A stretch of 64,000 bases of DNA from Perognathus longimembris pacificus (GCF_023159225.1 NC_063168.1:56461398-56525397); one strand, 5' to 3'. Shown: positions 9,851 to 20,997, counted from the first letter of the stretch. The notes: generated by a model from the sequence alone, not told the origin. Made by a program: numbers and translations.

Positions 9851-10520
9851 TGCTTCCATAGATTAGTCATATGAGTTGTATGCAGGTGACATTCCTATAC
9901 ATGTATACAATGTGCTCCCATCAAACTCCCCCTCCACCACATTCTACCACACTCCTCTCCAAATTTATTTTCTTTTTTAAGGATGTTTTATAAGCTTTTA
10001 TAAAGTGTTTTCTACTTTCCCTATTAAAATTCTCAACTTGTTGCTTTATTAGGGCCGTATTTTCTTTTAAGTCCTCGAGCATATTAAGAATAGCTGCTGT
10101 TGAGGACTGTCTGTACCAATTCCAACATTCTCGCATCTTGGAGCTATTTTCTATTAGTTTATCTCTTGACAATGAGTCTTACTTCCTTGCCTTCTTGGGA
10201 CTGTGATTTGCATAGAACACTGGGTTGTGGGACTGGATTTTCTTTTGAGGAATGTTTTCATTCCGCTGCATCAAGCGCTCTTACTGAACTTCAAATCCTG
10301 CTCCCCTAGCATACACCATGGCTGGAAGGGCTCAGATCTTTCATCTTTGCCCCCATTGCTTTTGATTGGAAATGTTGGAGTCACCCAAAGATCAAGAATA
10401 TGGACAGAGTTTATACAGAGATGTTGTGAGCCCTCATCTTTCAAGAGTCAATTCTCCACTGCTTTCTGCTATTGGATGCCTCCCATACCTTCAACTATGT
10501 TTGTCTAGAGTACATAAGTA
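9850..10520. mobile_element. possible ancient L1M-derived sequence
   Basis: Blocks such as AATAGCTGCTGTTGAGGACTG, ACCAATTCCAACATTCTCGC and TTTATCTCTTGACAATGAGT resemble a non-coding segment common in old mammalian L1M elements. ATACATGTATACAATGTGCTC near 9895 resembles another L1 3'-region block. Highly diverged; orientation and family are not certain. Frames of 83 and 101 codons here are not gene-like. Confidence 0.3.
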
Positions 10521-10853
10521 TTTCGTAGAGTGACACTAATTTGGCAACAACTCTGCTACCTCCTTTTCAAAAACATATTTCTTTTATTTAAGATAAGTAG
10601 TGTTTTATATGAGAACATTTCTTTTCATTTTAAAGGAGCATAGAATAGAAGCATTCATTCTTTGGTAATTTTTGTATCATGAGCATTAAAGACCTGTTAC
10701 TATTACGTTTTAATGTCATAGCAACTATTTCCTTACAGAGCAACAAAAATATGAGGTATAAATTTGGAAATGCTTCCACCTTATTATTCAAGTTTACATT
10801 TGGTAATGGAATTATTTCTATAGTAGAGAAAGTATGTTCTCTTTACAGGAACT

Positions 10854-10898
10854 GGTGTGTGTGTGTGTGTGTGTGTGTGTGAGTGTGTGTGTGTGTGT
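10854..10898. repeat. (TG)n microsatellite
   Basis: TG repeat interrupted once by GA at about 10881. Confidence 0.95.
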
Positions 10899-11254
10899 AT
10901 TTTCATTTGGAAGAGGACATTACCTCACATATTAGCTCAGAAATCCACAAGGTTTATAACCCCATGTTCAATGCAACTCATGAAAACTGTCTGTTGCCAA
11001 GGCCAAAGGGATTCATCACACTTCTGGCAATGGGAAGCCTGTGAGACCGCACTCACAGAACAATAAAACAGCGTTGTTATGTGGAACTCATAGAGAATGC
11101 ACTGCAGGCCAGTTACAGGAATTCCCTAGACTTCATCTGTAACTCATATGATAATAGTTCATTATTCACATTCTTCAAAAGGGCAATTATAAGCTCATTG
11201 ATGAAAAACAGTGATCAAACATCTCAAAGGAACTCAGAATAGCATCTGTTCCAA

Positions 11255-11320
11255 TCACTTCATACTACAGATGAGGAAACTGAGGGCCAGAGAAATAAAA
11301 TAATTTATTCAACAAAATAA
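11255..11320 (-). mobile_element. MIR fragment
   Basis: CTACAGATGAGGAAACTGAG followed by GGCCAGAGAAATAAAATAAT is the antisense MIR core. Confidence 0.65.
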
Positions 11321-11404
11321 AATTAACTCTCCACAAGGGCATAAATAAGACTCGTTGTTTAAGCTAGCTGCTGGTTACAATATCTTACATGAGCTCTCCT
11401 TGAT

Positions 11405-11495
11405 TGAGAAAAAAAGAAAAGAATTGAGAAAGGAGGGAAAGGGAAGGGGAGGAGAAGAGAGGGGAGGGGAGGAGGGGAGAGGAGAGGAAAGGAGA
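11405..11495. repeat. purine-rich low-complexity tract
   Basis: Imperfect GGGGA/GAGGA repeats on the plus strand with almost no pyrimidines; it could form triplex-type DNA. Not coding. Confidence 0.85.
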
Positions 11496-12005
11496 TAGAT
11501 TTAAAGGAAAAACATTCACAGATAAGCTTTTAGGACAAGAAGGAAACCCGGTCAAAAACCCATATATTCTTACTCTCCCATTGATTGACATAATCAGCAT
11601 GTAAGCCTTTTAAATAGGTAGAAAATGTGAAAAAATAAAACCTATGAACGTTTTATTGAAAGTTACACGTACATCACTATCCTGCAAACTTGGATTGCCA
11701 GAACCTCCATTTATCTTATTAAAATTCCTTCCACATCTTTCAGTTCCATATTCTACCCACACAGGACTCAGCAGAGGCTAAGTCCTAAGGGCCAGTCTTT
11801 CTGCTGAGATGTGGAAAAGAAACTAAAGAGATGCTCTTATCTCTAAACTGTATGGCCATTGGGAGACGCTCCCTAAATGCCAAGGCCAGTCTGTGAGTCA
11901 GCACCCCCATCGTGAATTGTGTGGTGGCACTGGTTCCCCTCATGAAACTCAACTCGCCAAGGGCTCCTCAGCTCCCTATTCCTCCTTGAAAGAAGTAACT
12001 GCACC

Positions 12006-12200
12006 CACGGGCTGGGGATATGGCCTAGGGGCAAGAATGCCTGCCTCATATACATGAGGCCCTGGGTTCGATTCCCCAGCACCACATATACAGAAAATGG
12101 CCAGAAGTGGCGCTGTGTCTCAAGTAGCAGAGTGCTAGCCTTGAGCAAAAAAGAAGCCAGGGACAGTGCTCAGGCCCCAGGACTGGCCAAAAAAAAAAAA
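12006..12200 (+). mobile_element. IDL-Geo SINE with TSD
   Basis: Left half: GGGCTGGGGATATGGCCTAG with tRNA-like A box and the B box GGTTCGATTCC. Right (Geo) half: GCCAGAAGTGGCGCTGTG to CCCAGGACTGGCC plus a 14-A tail. A 13-base TSD flanks it, AAGTAACTGCACC at 11993-12005 and AAGTAACTGGACC at 12201-12213 (one mismatch). Close to the 57.97-kb copy, so relatively recent. Confidence 0.92.
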
Positions 12201-12241
12201 AAGTAACTGGACCTTTAAACCAAAGAAACAAAAGCCCTTTG

Positions 12242-12243
<2 letters not shown>

Positions 12244-12285
<42 letters not shown>
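12244..12285. repeat. (CA)n microsatellite
   Basis: About 21 uninterrupted CA units, 30 bases after the IDL-Geo SINE. Confidence 0.95.
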
Positions 12286-12286
<1 letters not shown>

Positions 12287-13590
12287 CACAAACACATACA
12301 TTATGCTCATTGCACAGGGGTCTTCAGAATGAAATCAAAAGAACAATTTGGAAACATTTACACTGACAAATGCAGAGCCCATGAAAGTTAAAAAAAAAAT
12401 AGTTGTGAGTGGGAGTATCTTAGCTGCCAATAAAGGAGAAAAGAGAAAGAAAAAAAAAAACTTACAAGAAAATGTTTCAAAATGCTTGGATTGTTCTAAC
12501 TGCTTTTTTTGTCCCAACTAGTTCCACCAGGCAGTAGGTAAACTCCCATCTGAGTCCTTGAGCACCAGGCTATCTCACTGAATAAGAGGGAGGGCAGGGG
12601 CACAGGCATATGGAGAGGGGAGAAGTGGGGCGAGCCAGAAACATTTGCATTTAACCATCGTAACTGCTGTAAATCAATATTTGATTTTGCTCCCCTATTT
12701 CCCTTTGAAAATACACAGATGTGGAACAAAGCCTCGATTCAACTGCACCAGAGACAGTTGGACTCTTAAGAACAGAATGCTGGTTTGCGGGAAAGCTGCG
12801 TTCTACTTTAAGGGAGGCCTGCTGGAGTCAGTGTAGGTGCCTTGTGTTTTCCAATACTCTCCATGCCCTGGGTGCAGTCGCCTCCTACTCCTTGGATTTC
12901 CTGCTTTCCACCTGAGCTGATAGGAAGGAAAGACCTGTAGGAATGTTGGAAAAAATGGAAATCTTTCCCCTGAAAAGAAGCATCAGTCCCATCACGGTGG
13001 ATGGGATTTGTCCAGTGAAGAACTACAAATAGGGTCTGTGGGTTTGGCTCCATGGAGGAAAATTCATGGGTGAGGTGCTCCACTCGGTCCTCAGCACTAA
13101 AAGAAAATGAAGACAACTTACTGGTAGAAATGGGTGTGGGTGGGTTGGGAGGGTGTGGAGGAGAGGTGATGGGAAGAACTTGGAAGAGGACAGAGGCACA
13201 GATGGGGCAGGGACTGGAGATATTTGCAGGGTGCTCTTCAAAAGCAATAGGGGAAGGAAGTCTCATGGTTTTCCATGGAACACAAGGGCGCCTCCAATAC
13301 TTCTTCCATTAATCCCATTTAAACTGAAAACAAATGGCCAATTCCTTCTAAGACTAATGTCCCACCAATCACTAATTTATTGTTATTTCTATCAAAAATA
13401 AAAACTATTCCAAGGAACAATCCCAAACTCACATCAAGAGCGGTCAATGTGTATTTGGTAATAAGAGTCAATACCAGAATTCTAAATCTTCTTTATTTGC
13501 TTCAAAGCTCAGATGGAAAGATATAGGAGTATTACAAGTTCCAATGTAAGCCCATCCTTTCAATAAATGTTGTGATTTTTAAAAAGTTAT
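12287..13590. other. unassigned DNA
   Basis: Moderate GC for this window. Several overlapping frames of 60-152 codons occur at 12808-13312 on both strands, but none has recognisable domains or a consistent preferred frame. No repeat identified. Confidence 0.45.
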
Positions 13591-13832
13591 CACCGGGTTC
13601 TGGTGGCTCACACCTGTAATTCTAGCTACTCCGATGGAGGCTGAGATCAGAGGATCACAGTTCAAAGCCAGAGTGTGAAGAAAAGTCCCCAGAAAGAGAT
13701 GCTTATCTCCAATTAACTACCAGAAAGCCAGAAGTGGAGCTGTGGCTCAGAGTGCTAGTCTTGAGAAGAAAATCCCAGGAACAGTGTCCAGGCAACTGAG
13801 TTTAAGCCCCATGACTGACAAAAAAAAAAAAA
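13591..13832 (+). mobile_element. 7SL-like + Geo SINE
   Basis: GGTGGCTCACACCTGTAATT starts the left half; the linker is TTATCTCCAATTAACTACC; the Geo half ends TAAGCCCCATGACTGAC with a 12-A tail. AAAAAGTT on each side is a weak TSD candidate. Confidence 0.85.
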
Positions 13833-13989
13833 GTTCTTACAATAGGCCATATTGGAATGGTCCAATCTGGTTGACTTGTTTTGATGAGCACCTGGGAGAT
13901 TTAATGATACAGATGTGTGAAAATGTCTGGGAGGTGTGTGCAGAAGAGAGTAAATGGAGAGGAAAAGCTTGCCCTGAACACAGGCCACA

Positions 13990-14228
13990 CTATGCCTAGG
14001 ATGGAAACCGAGATGGACTAAAAAGAGGGAAAAGAGAAAGCCTGGAGCAAGGTGATCTGTCTGCCCAGGGTAAGGCGAGGAGCCTCTGCCTCGCTCCCCA
14101 CACCAAGAAGCCCCACTTCCCAGATGACCAAGGAACACCTCTGAAACGGGGAGCCAAAATAAACCTTCCCTCCATTAAGTTGTTGTGTCAGGTATTCTGT
14201 CACAAGGACAACTGTCTAACTATAACAC
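13990..14228 (+). mobile_element. 3' part of a MaLR-type LTR
   Basis: GAGCCAAAATAAACCTTCCC, TTAAGTTGTTGTGTCAGGTA and TCTAACTATAACACA form the poly(A)-signal and 3' terminal region of MaLR-family LTRs. The upstream boundary is uncertain. No internal coding sequence. Confidence 0.55.
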
Positions 14229-14379
14229 ATAGCCTGTGAAAGAACTGTAAAAACCCAATAAAGGATCAATGTGTTACATGTGAGGTAATGAGGACATGGA
14301 TGAGTTCTGAATGATCGGAGGGGGTGTTGTCTCTGAGTCCCTTGAAGTTGTGTAACAATTCATTCTCACTCCTCTGTCA

Positions 14380-14470
14380 TGTGTGGGTATGGGTGTGGGT
14401 GTGGGTGAGAGAGAGAAAGAGAAAGAAGAGAAAGAGAGGGAGGGAGGGAGAGATGGGGAGAGAGCAGAGA
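14380..14470. repeat. (GTGGGT)n and (GA)n low-complexity tract
   Basis: GTGGGTATG/GTGTGG units pass into GAGAGAAAGAG and GGGAGGGAGGGA runs. Confidence 0.85.
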
Positions 14471-14479
14471 TATGTGTGG

Positions 14480-15300
14480 GTTTCGATTAGATTCTTATAA
14501 AGGGGCACATGTTTAAAAAAAAAAAACTTGCCATGAACTATAAAACTAGATTCCCTGTTATTTCAAATTCTTCACATTGCAGATGAGAACTAGAAAATGC
14601 ACCAAGGCCACTGGGACTGCACAGGCAACCAGCTGGAAGCACCCGCACCTAGCCAATGCCATTCTTTGGTGAGGAGTCAGGTGAAGACCTCCCTCCCTGG
14701 GCCTCAGCCCTGGACAGGCCTGGCTAGGGAAGGTCAGGATGAAAAATCACAGTGAAAGTAAAAGTCCAGCAGCAGCAAAGCAAGCTTGGAAAGGATTCCC
14801 GAGGGGCTCAGCACTGGGAAATGCAGACCCAGGAGCACGAAACAGGGCAGAGACTCTGAGAGCAGAGGGCTTTCTTCTGGCCACCAGGCCGAGTACCAAG
14901 GATTCTTGCCACTGTCTTTGAACATCTACATTTGCTATGGTATGGTAGAGCAGTGCTTGGCTTCCACCTGGATGTGTTCACAAACAGCGTTCATTCATTC
15001 ATGTCTTCATTCAACTAATAGTGGATGACATGCAAAGATAGAAGAAGAAGGCACAGATGTGGACATCGGGTCATGCCATGAAGAAATCCAGGCTTTGCTC
15101 TCACAGTCTACATAACCTGAGGCCCATTTATCCCTCTTCTACTATGCTTCTCCTTCAGTAAAACAAAGAAAACCCAGAACACAAAGGATCTGTTGTTACC
15201 CTTATTAACAGCCTGGTCCTTGAGTTATTTACCAAACAGAAAGAACTAAAAACAATTCATTGGTTGCCAGCCATTGTTTCCAAGGTAGAGATGCAAGCAA

Positions 15301-15301
<1 letters not shown>
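14480..15301. other. unassigned DNA
   Basis: No gene or confident repeat. A TTCATTCATTCATGTCTTCATTC block near 14992 could be an L2- or MIR-related tail but is too short to call. Confidence 0.4.

Positions 15302-15351
<50 letters not shown>
15302..15351. repeat. (CA)n microsatellite
   Basis: Twenty-five uninterrupted CA units. Confidence 0.97.
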
Positions 15352-15352
<1 letters not shown>

Positions 15353-15549
15353 TAATCTGAACAGCTACTAGACATGGGCAACCATGCTATTCAGAGATAC
15401 AACAATCCTAGGCACAACTAGAGCAGCATGTAGTGGGAAAAGTTCCATGGAAGCCAATAGAAGCCACAGCTGACTCAAGCAGCTCCTCCTCAGGTCATGT
15501 GTGTAATTATGTTCACTCTAGCTGCTAGCAGAGGAGAGGAAAGTCACTT

Positions 15550-15592
15550 AACTTTGTAAATCTCAAAAAAAAAAAAAACTTTGTAAATCTCA
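15550..15592 (+). mobile_element. poly(A)-only insertion with 16-bp TSD (putative)
   Basis: Two perfect copies of AACTTTGTAAATCTCA (15550-15565 and 15577-15592) are separated only by A residues (15566-15576). This is the footprint expected if TPRT copied little more than a poly(A) tail. A local duplication with A slippage is the alternative. Confidence 0.5.
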
Positions 15593-15599
15593 CCCCTCC

Positions 15600-15925
15600 T
15601 ACAGCAAAGTGCCTTCTCTCTCCTTGCAGAGCTACAAGCAATGGTGTCCAGTTATACTTCACACATTGAGAGATAAGGATGGATCTCCCTGTGTGATATT
15701 CTGCCTCCATCTCACCCCTTTTTGACCAATCTAGGAGGGTAACAACCTATTTGAGGTCCTCCTAAATGCTGCTTATACAACCTGGACAAAATACTTAACC
15801 ATTTCAAGCATCAATATCTGATCTACTTTGTGGCACTGTGATAAGAAAAGCAAGGGTAATTCTCTAAACACTTGGTAGGTATAGAGCCTGGTACAAACTA
15901 AGCTCTCTGTGAATGCCATTCATTT
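15600..15925. other. unassigned DNA
   Basis: Nothing recognised. Confidence 0.4.
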
Positions 15926-16045
15926 TCTTTTCTGTTTTTTTGTTTTTGTTTTTGTTTTTTGCAGTTGGGGGAGGTTCTAGGGATCAAACCCAAAGCCTTG
16001 TATGTGTTAGGCAAATTCTCTACCACTGAACTATAGCTATAGCTT
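15926..16045 (-). mobile_element. ID-type SINE, antisense
   Basis: On the minus strand: ATAGCTATAGTTCAGTGGTA (A-box region), TTTGGGTTTGATCCCTAG (B-box region) and a (CAAAAA)n tail. No Geo half, so an ordinary tRNA-derived ID-like element, older than the IDL-Geo copies. Confidence 0.75.
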
Positions 16046-17350
16046 AATGTCATCAAGTTTCGTAACAAGAAGCCACTCAATAGAGAACTCGAGTTGAGAA
16101 TCATGTCACAAGCATTAAGTCAGATTTAGTATGTACCAGATCTCTCCAGTGAGAAACTTCAGACCACCATCAAAAATATTTATGATGCCACCAAATGATG
16201 TGTTGATGTACATCATGAAATATCCAGGGGAGAAAAGGGTCAACTTTCAAGCCAATGAGCACAATCACAGAGAATATCTTTAGTCTTTCCCACTTCTCAC
16301 AAGTATTCAAACATGATACGTTTCATAATGTCTAAGTGAGAAAGTATGTGAAATAATGTAATTGACCTAATTTTCCAACTCTTTTCTGCCATAAAAATTC
16401 ATAATATTCTTCCACAGGAAATAGAAATATTTTTACTGTTTACAAGAAAAACCTACCAGTAGACACTTAAAATGGTTGGGTGTGGGGACCAGGAGGAAAG
16501 GGAAAGGGGTAGACAAATGAATAGAAGAGGGGGAGAATACAGTCAAGAATCCAATGTATATTCTACAAAATTAAGAAGAGTGAGGGAAGGGGTGGGTAAA
16601 GAAGGGGTGAATGAGAATGTTGCTTTGTTAAAAGGCAGCTCCTTTGAACAACTACTTACAGATCTTTTTTTTTTTAAGTATCAGATCTGAAATGCAGGCT
16701 TAGTGTATAAGAGACAGATGGTATCCACTAAGCTTGGGCTGCCAAGATTTTAACCTGCCTTCAATTAATTCATGAGCCTAAGTCATGAGGTAGTATTTCT
16801 CAGCAAAAGCAGTTTAAGTATCTGTGATACTAGCCACAAATTGTACAAAAGTAGATGCCTAAACACTGTAGTGTACTATTTGAGCACCAAATTTAATTTT
16901 TTTATTTCGACTATACTTGACAGAAGTTCTTCTAATGCATCAGATAAAAAGGCCAGTGCGAATCTGCATTCCTGCACTGTATTCTTTACCTTCTAATCAC
17001 ATTCCAAATTTAGAGTTCTCTCTAATTTCTCAAAAATAATCATCACAACACTATGGTATAGCTTATAAAGTAAATTGTTCAACTTGTCAAAATTGGAAAG
17101 AACGCCGTTAACTAACTAGTCAAATAATTAAAGCAAAGCAAATTCTGTTTAGATAAACAAAGTGACTTGGGCCAACTTTCTGAAAGTTTTTTGGGGACAC
17201 TGCTATCATGTACATACTACGTTCCTCCGTACCTGAAACTGGGGGCTACGCAGAGAAAGGGGAAGCTAAGTGTTTTGAAGGCAAAAAAATCAAGAGATTT
17301 CTGGCTTTGAGTTTAATACTCACCAAATTGCTTCATCTTAAAACTAATTC
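16046..17350. other. unassigned DNA around an L1-like 3' end
   Basis: Outside 16473-16680 no repeat or gene is recognised. AT-rich. Confidence 0.4.
16473..16680 (+). mobile_element. L1-like 3' end, second subfamily
   Basis: Same block order as 3954-4170 (ACAAAATTAAGAAGAGTGAG, GGGAAGGGGTGGG, TTGTTAAAAGGCAGCTCCTT, GAACAACTACTTACAGAT). Confidence 0.45.
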
Positions 17351-17351
17351 C

Positions 17352-17605
17352 CACTGAGTGCCAGTGGCTTAGTGCTGTAATCCTAGCTACCCAGGAGGCT
17401 GAGATCTGAGGATTGTGGCTCAAAGCCAGCCCAGGAAGGAATGTCTGTGAGACTCTTATCTCCAATTAACCACCAAAAAAAGCTAGAGATCGAGGTAAGG
17501 CTTAAGGAATAGAATGCTAGTTTTAAGGGGGCAGGGGAGAGGGCAACTCAGGGTCAGTGTCCAGGCCCTGAGTTCAAGCAAGCCCCAAAACTAGCACCAA
17601 AAAGA
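17352..17605 (+). mobile_element. 7SL-like + Geo SINE
   Basis: Left half GTAATCCTAGCTACCCAGGA, linker CTTATCTCCAATTAACCACC, Geo end TGAGTTCAAGCAAGCCCC. Its A-rich tail leads straight into a long GGAA/GGGA array; TAATTCCC occurs on both sides of SINE plus array (8-bp TSD candidate). Confidence 0.85.
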
Positions 17606-17704
17606 AGAAGGAAGGAAGGAAGGAAGGGAAGGAGGGAGGGAGGGAGGGAGGGAGGGAGGGAGGGAGGGAGGGAGGGAGGGAGGGAGGGAGGGAGGGAGGG
17701 AGGA
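17606..17704. repeat. (GGAA)n-(GGGA)n microsatellite
   Basis: (GGAA)n at about 17610-17625 followed by about 18 GGGA units (17631-17703), starting at the tail of the preceding SINE. G-rich and potentially quadruplex-forming. Confidence 0.95.
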
Positions 17705-17810
17705 AAGAAAATTAATTCCCTCACTTCAAATTGAATGTATAGCATATTCCTTAAGTTTATTGGGAGAAACAAAGGGAATCACTGTTTGTGAGGACTTTAA
17801 AATGCTAAGC

Positions 17811-18050
17811 CAAGCACTGGTGGCTCATACCTATAATCCTAACTATTCAGGATGCTGAGATCTGTGGATCAAGGTTCAAAGACAGTCCAGGCAAGAAAGT
17901 CCATGAGATTAATATCTTCCAATTAACTACTCAAATAGCAGCAGTGGCACTGTGGCTCAAAGTGGTACAGTACTGGCCTTGAGTGAAAGAGCTTAGGGAC
18001 AGTGTCCAGGCCCTGAGTTCAAGCCCCAAAGCCGACATTAAATAAATAAA
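17811..18050 (+). mobile_element. 7SL-like + Geo SINE
   Basis: GCCAAGCACTGGTGGCTCAT starts the left half; the Geo half ends TGAGTTCAAGCCCCAAAGCC, followed by an (AATA)n tail. Confidence 0.85.
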
Positions 18051-18051
18051 T

Positions 18052-18256
18052 GCCAAAATCAAATACCAAAATTGAGAGACAAAGAACAAAAAGACAAACC
18101 ATTCAAAAAGCAACACTGAGAAACCATTTGGTGTAAACCAACTGCACAACTCTTGCTGGGAGAGGGGAAGGGGGAGGGGGAGGGGGAAATGTACTCACTG
18201 CCTTTCATATGAACCTGTAACCCCTCTGCATCACACTTTGACAATAAAGAAAAAAA
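18052..18256 (+). mobile_element. L1 3' UTR end
   Basis: Matches the 3' end of the 4.9-kb L1: ATACCAAAATTGAGAGACAA, CCATTTGGTGTAAACCAACTG, a GGGGAAGGGGGAGGGGG tract and a terminal CACTTTGACAATAAAG plus poly(A). 5' truncated. Confidence 0.88.
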
Positions 18257-18274
18257 AATTTTTAAAGAAAGATC

Positions 18275-18380
18275 TGTGGAGGGGGTGGCAATGTTTGATG
18301 AGAAATGTACTCATACCTGTTATGTAACTGTAACCGCTCTGCATATCACCTTTATAATAAAATAAAGTTATAAAAAAAAA
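18275..18380 (+). mobile_element. L1 3' UTR end, variant
   Basis: GAAATGTACTCATACCTG, then GTAACTGTAACCGCTCTGCA, then CACCTTTATAATAAAATAAA and poly(A). A variant of the L1 terminus also seen at 31488, 32795 and 55275. Confidence 0.75.
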
Positions 18381-18654
18381 TGCCCCAATCACAATTATAA
18401 CAAAGAAGTGAAACTACGCATTGCTTATATGTCCCAAATCCAGAAAGAGTTGGCACAACTGGAAGCCAAAGAAACCATAAACCACGTGAATTTCTATTTC
18501 TATAGAACATGTGTATAGAAACTCAAGAAGGTGACATTCTCCCACCTTAAAAAAAAAGTGTTACTTTGTTTTCCTTTGTCTCAAGTTCACAGAACATGGC
18601 ACAGAGCTCAACTAGATAAGGAAGTAAAAATGATTCTGGGTGCTGAACCAACAG

Positions 18655-18755
18655 AAACTAGTTTTTGGGGAGAGTGAGGAAAAGAATGCTAGGAATCAAA
18701 CCCAGGGCCTTGTGCGCACTAAACAATGCACTGAGCTACATCCCCAGCCTGAAAC
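18655..18755 (-). mobile_element. ID-type SINE, antisense
   Basis: GGAATCAAACCCAGGGCCTT and GCACTGAGCTACATCCCCAG are the antisense B and A boxes of an ID-like SINE. Confidence 0.75.
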
Positions 18756-19394
18756 TTGTCTTCTGAGTGCCCCTAATGAATTAAAAGATATCAATAAAGC
18801 CAGTAGAATCATAATTTTATTGCAGATTAGAATTACCCAAAGGGTTACATCATTAACTTCCTATAACACATACTGTGTGCACTGCCTAGGTATAGCACAG
18901 CTGAATCCTCCTTTCCCTAGTTACAACAGAGAACTGAATCAGAACAAAACATGCAGGCACCAAGGACTCACCCCAAAAAGATTCAAGACTCATGCATGTC
19001 ATCATAACCACCAAGCCATACCCTGAGAGCTCATGGTCACATTCTTCCCAGTTTCCCCATCACCGCATTCCGTGACCACACAGCTCATGGACCTCTGGAC
19101 ATGGAAAAGGTCATTCCTGATGCTTGGCTGCACGCCTCCATTCTAGCAACTAGACTTCCACTTCTCTCCGCCATTGAGTTTTCCCATCCTGTAATCCCAC
19201 CACTCACCAGCTTCTCACCTGACATCTCTTTTTTGGCAACTTACCTGTCACCTTTGCTCCTGGAAATGAGAGCCCTGTCATGTTCTTGAACTTATTCATA
19301 CCCAAATGCCCAAGTGGTCTGTCTTGGAATGGAAGGATCCTGATAGATGGTCTGATTCCCACTCTATATGGCTATGTGTTGACTACATACAGCC
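18756..19394. other. unassigned DNA
   Basis: No repeat or domain recognised. A 128-codon open frame starting at 18640 lies partly in the ID element and shows nothing gene-like. Confidence 0.4.
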
Positions 19395-19600
19395 TGGGCT
19401 ATGTGTAAATACATCCTTTCTACACATGTTAGCTTTTGTCCTAAAGGGATGATTCTTTCTATCAAATGTCTTTTCTGTGTCTGCTGAGATGACCACATGG
19501 TTCTTGTCCTGTGCTATGTTGCTGTGGTAGACCACATTGATAGATTTGCCTATGTTCCCTGGGAGTAATCTCATCTGGTCATGAAGCATAATATTTTCAT
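19395..19600 (-). mobile_element. ancient L1 reverse-transcriptase fragment
   Basis: Minus-strand frame 19383-19589 contains NHVVISADTEKTFDRKNHPF, a decayed form of the L1 ORF2 reverse-transcriptase motif around I-S-x-D-A-E-K-A-F-D. Flanking residues (SINVVYHSN...KNH) fit the same region. Confidence 0.8.
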
Positions 19601-19693
19601 GTGATACTGCGAGAGAGGGGATGATGGCGACCCTGCTTAATATGTTATGCTCTTCTGAATAGCTCAGCGTACTTTCATCGCTTTGTCTGCGGG

Positions 19694-19861
19694 CTATGGA
19701 GGAGTTCTCTTAAGCCAGACTGCTGCCACCACCTGGAATACACAGAAGGCTAATAATGCTACAACTCCTAATACCCCTGCATGAGCAAAAACTGCTACAG
19801 AAGCCATGAGGATGGGCACAGAAACCACCAAGACAGCCCCCTGCCGGCCGGCTCCTCCCAT
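19694..19861 (-). other. short hydrophobic open frame, function unknown
   Basis: A 55-codon minus-strand frame (ATG at 19859-19861, TAG at 19694-19696) is almost entirely hydrophobic after residue 8, with segments such as LVVSVPILMASVAVFA and LGVVALLAFCVFQVV and a basic end LKRTPP. It could span a membrane once or twice if expressed. No family recognised, no promoter or splice context seen, and the start context is weak. Most likely chance or a pseudogene fragment. Confidence 0.2.
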
Positions 19862-20997
19862 CTACCCCCTCCCCAGGCTTTGTCTGTTTCATGCTCCCTT
19901 TCCTGACTTCAAAGCCTCTCTTCTGCCGGTCTCCCCTGAAAACGCCAATCTGAACTAATTAGGTAATCAGACACGGCTGAAATTTTAAACCCATAAATGT
20001 CCATCTGGGCACACGCACAAAAATAATCTGATACATATATGTGCTGTAAATGTGCACTCCTCGAGTTTTGCCAAGAAACTTTCCATGTTTCTTTATTCTA
20101 CAAAAGCCTTCTTTGTCTGTTATATTCTGAAGAGTCACAAAGAGGGCCTTGGGATCCACAAGCTCATCGAGTCACCAGATTCCTCCACCTGTAATGCAAA
20201 CTTAATTAGCACTCAGCAAGATCTCCCTGAGTTAATGAACTCTTTCTTGTCTATCACAGATGCCCATAGTCTTACTGGAGCAGCTTTCTCTTTTGGGGTA
20301 TCCAATGTCCTTTGAGATCAAGGCACAGCATTAAGCATTTGGGCCTATCTCCTTTAGTCAATGCACGAGGCCACCATAAAATGAAAGAATATTTCCTCCT
20401 TGAATGACCTTCTGTAAGTAATCAGAAGGTCATTTTTTGGTGACTAACCACTTCTTGACCTCAAAATCATCCTATTCAAGCAGAGACCATCTATAACAAG
20501 AGCATCTCTGCCTTAAAATGATCTGTAAACAAGAGTTACAGCCCTGGGTCAGGCCCAACTATGGCATGAAATGTACTAACCATTGTGTTCTATGTAAAGG
20601 ATTCTCTCTAGAGGGTGGGAAGTCACACATGGACAGCCCAGCAGGGACTACAAACAAAGCCTCTCCAGAAAGTTCTCTGAATCCAGACTCTACCTCTCCT
20701 GTCTGCCTTTCACTGCCTTCCAGTGAATTCACCCCCTGTCACTCCCTGCTCAGTCACTCCAGACTTCCTGTCTCTTCCCCAGTGGAAGTGAGACCCTGAA
20801 ATTCATATTTCAAAGACTCTCAAGCTGAGAGTCATCTTGTAAGAGAAGACACACAGCACTTTTGAGACATGAATTCGTTTTCCACAGGGTAGACTCCTTT
20901 TTTCTACCTTATTCTGCTAGGCTAGGTCTTCATGCCCATTGTCTGTGGACAGAGAAACAGGAAGAAAGTAGCAGCATTGGCCTGTGCCTGTTTTTGA
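19862..20997. other. unassigned DNA
   Basis: Contains a 12-bp perfect hairpin at 20403-20434 but no repeat or coding signal that I can name. Confidence 0.4.
20403..20434. other. 12-bp perfect inverted repeat (hairpin)
   Basis: AATGACCTTCTG at 20403-20414 and its exact reverse complement CAGAAGGTCATT at 20423-20434, with an 8-base spacer TAAGTAAT. Followed by T residues. Confidence 0.7.

Larger units (their letters stand above)
10900..11992. other. unassigned DNA
   Basis: Apart from a MIR piece near 11.26 kb and a purine tract near 11.4 kb, no repeat or gene is recognised. Confidence 0.45.

Noticed and set aside
12808..13312. Overlapping 74-152-codon frames on both strands
   Set aside because: Openness on both strands reflects composition. 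No domain, splice signals or codon pattern favours one frame.
18640..19026. 128-codon plus-strand frame
   Set aside because: It begins within an antisense ID element and has no recognisable protein features.
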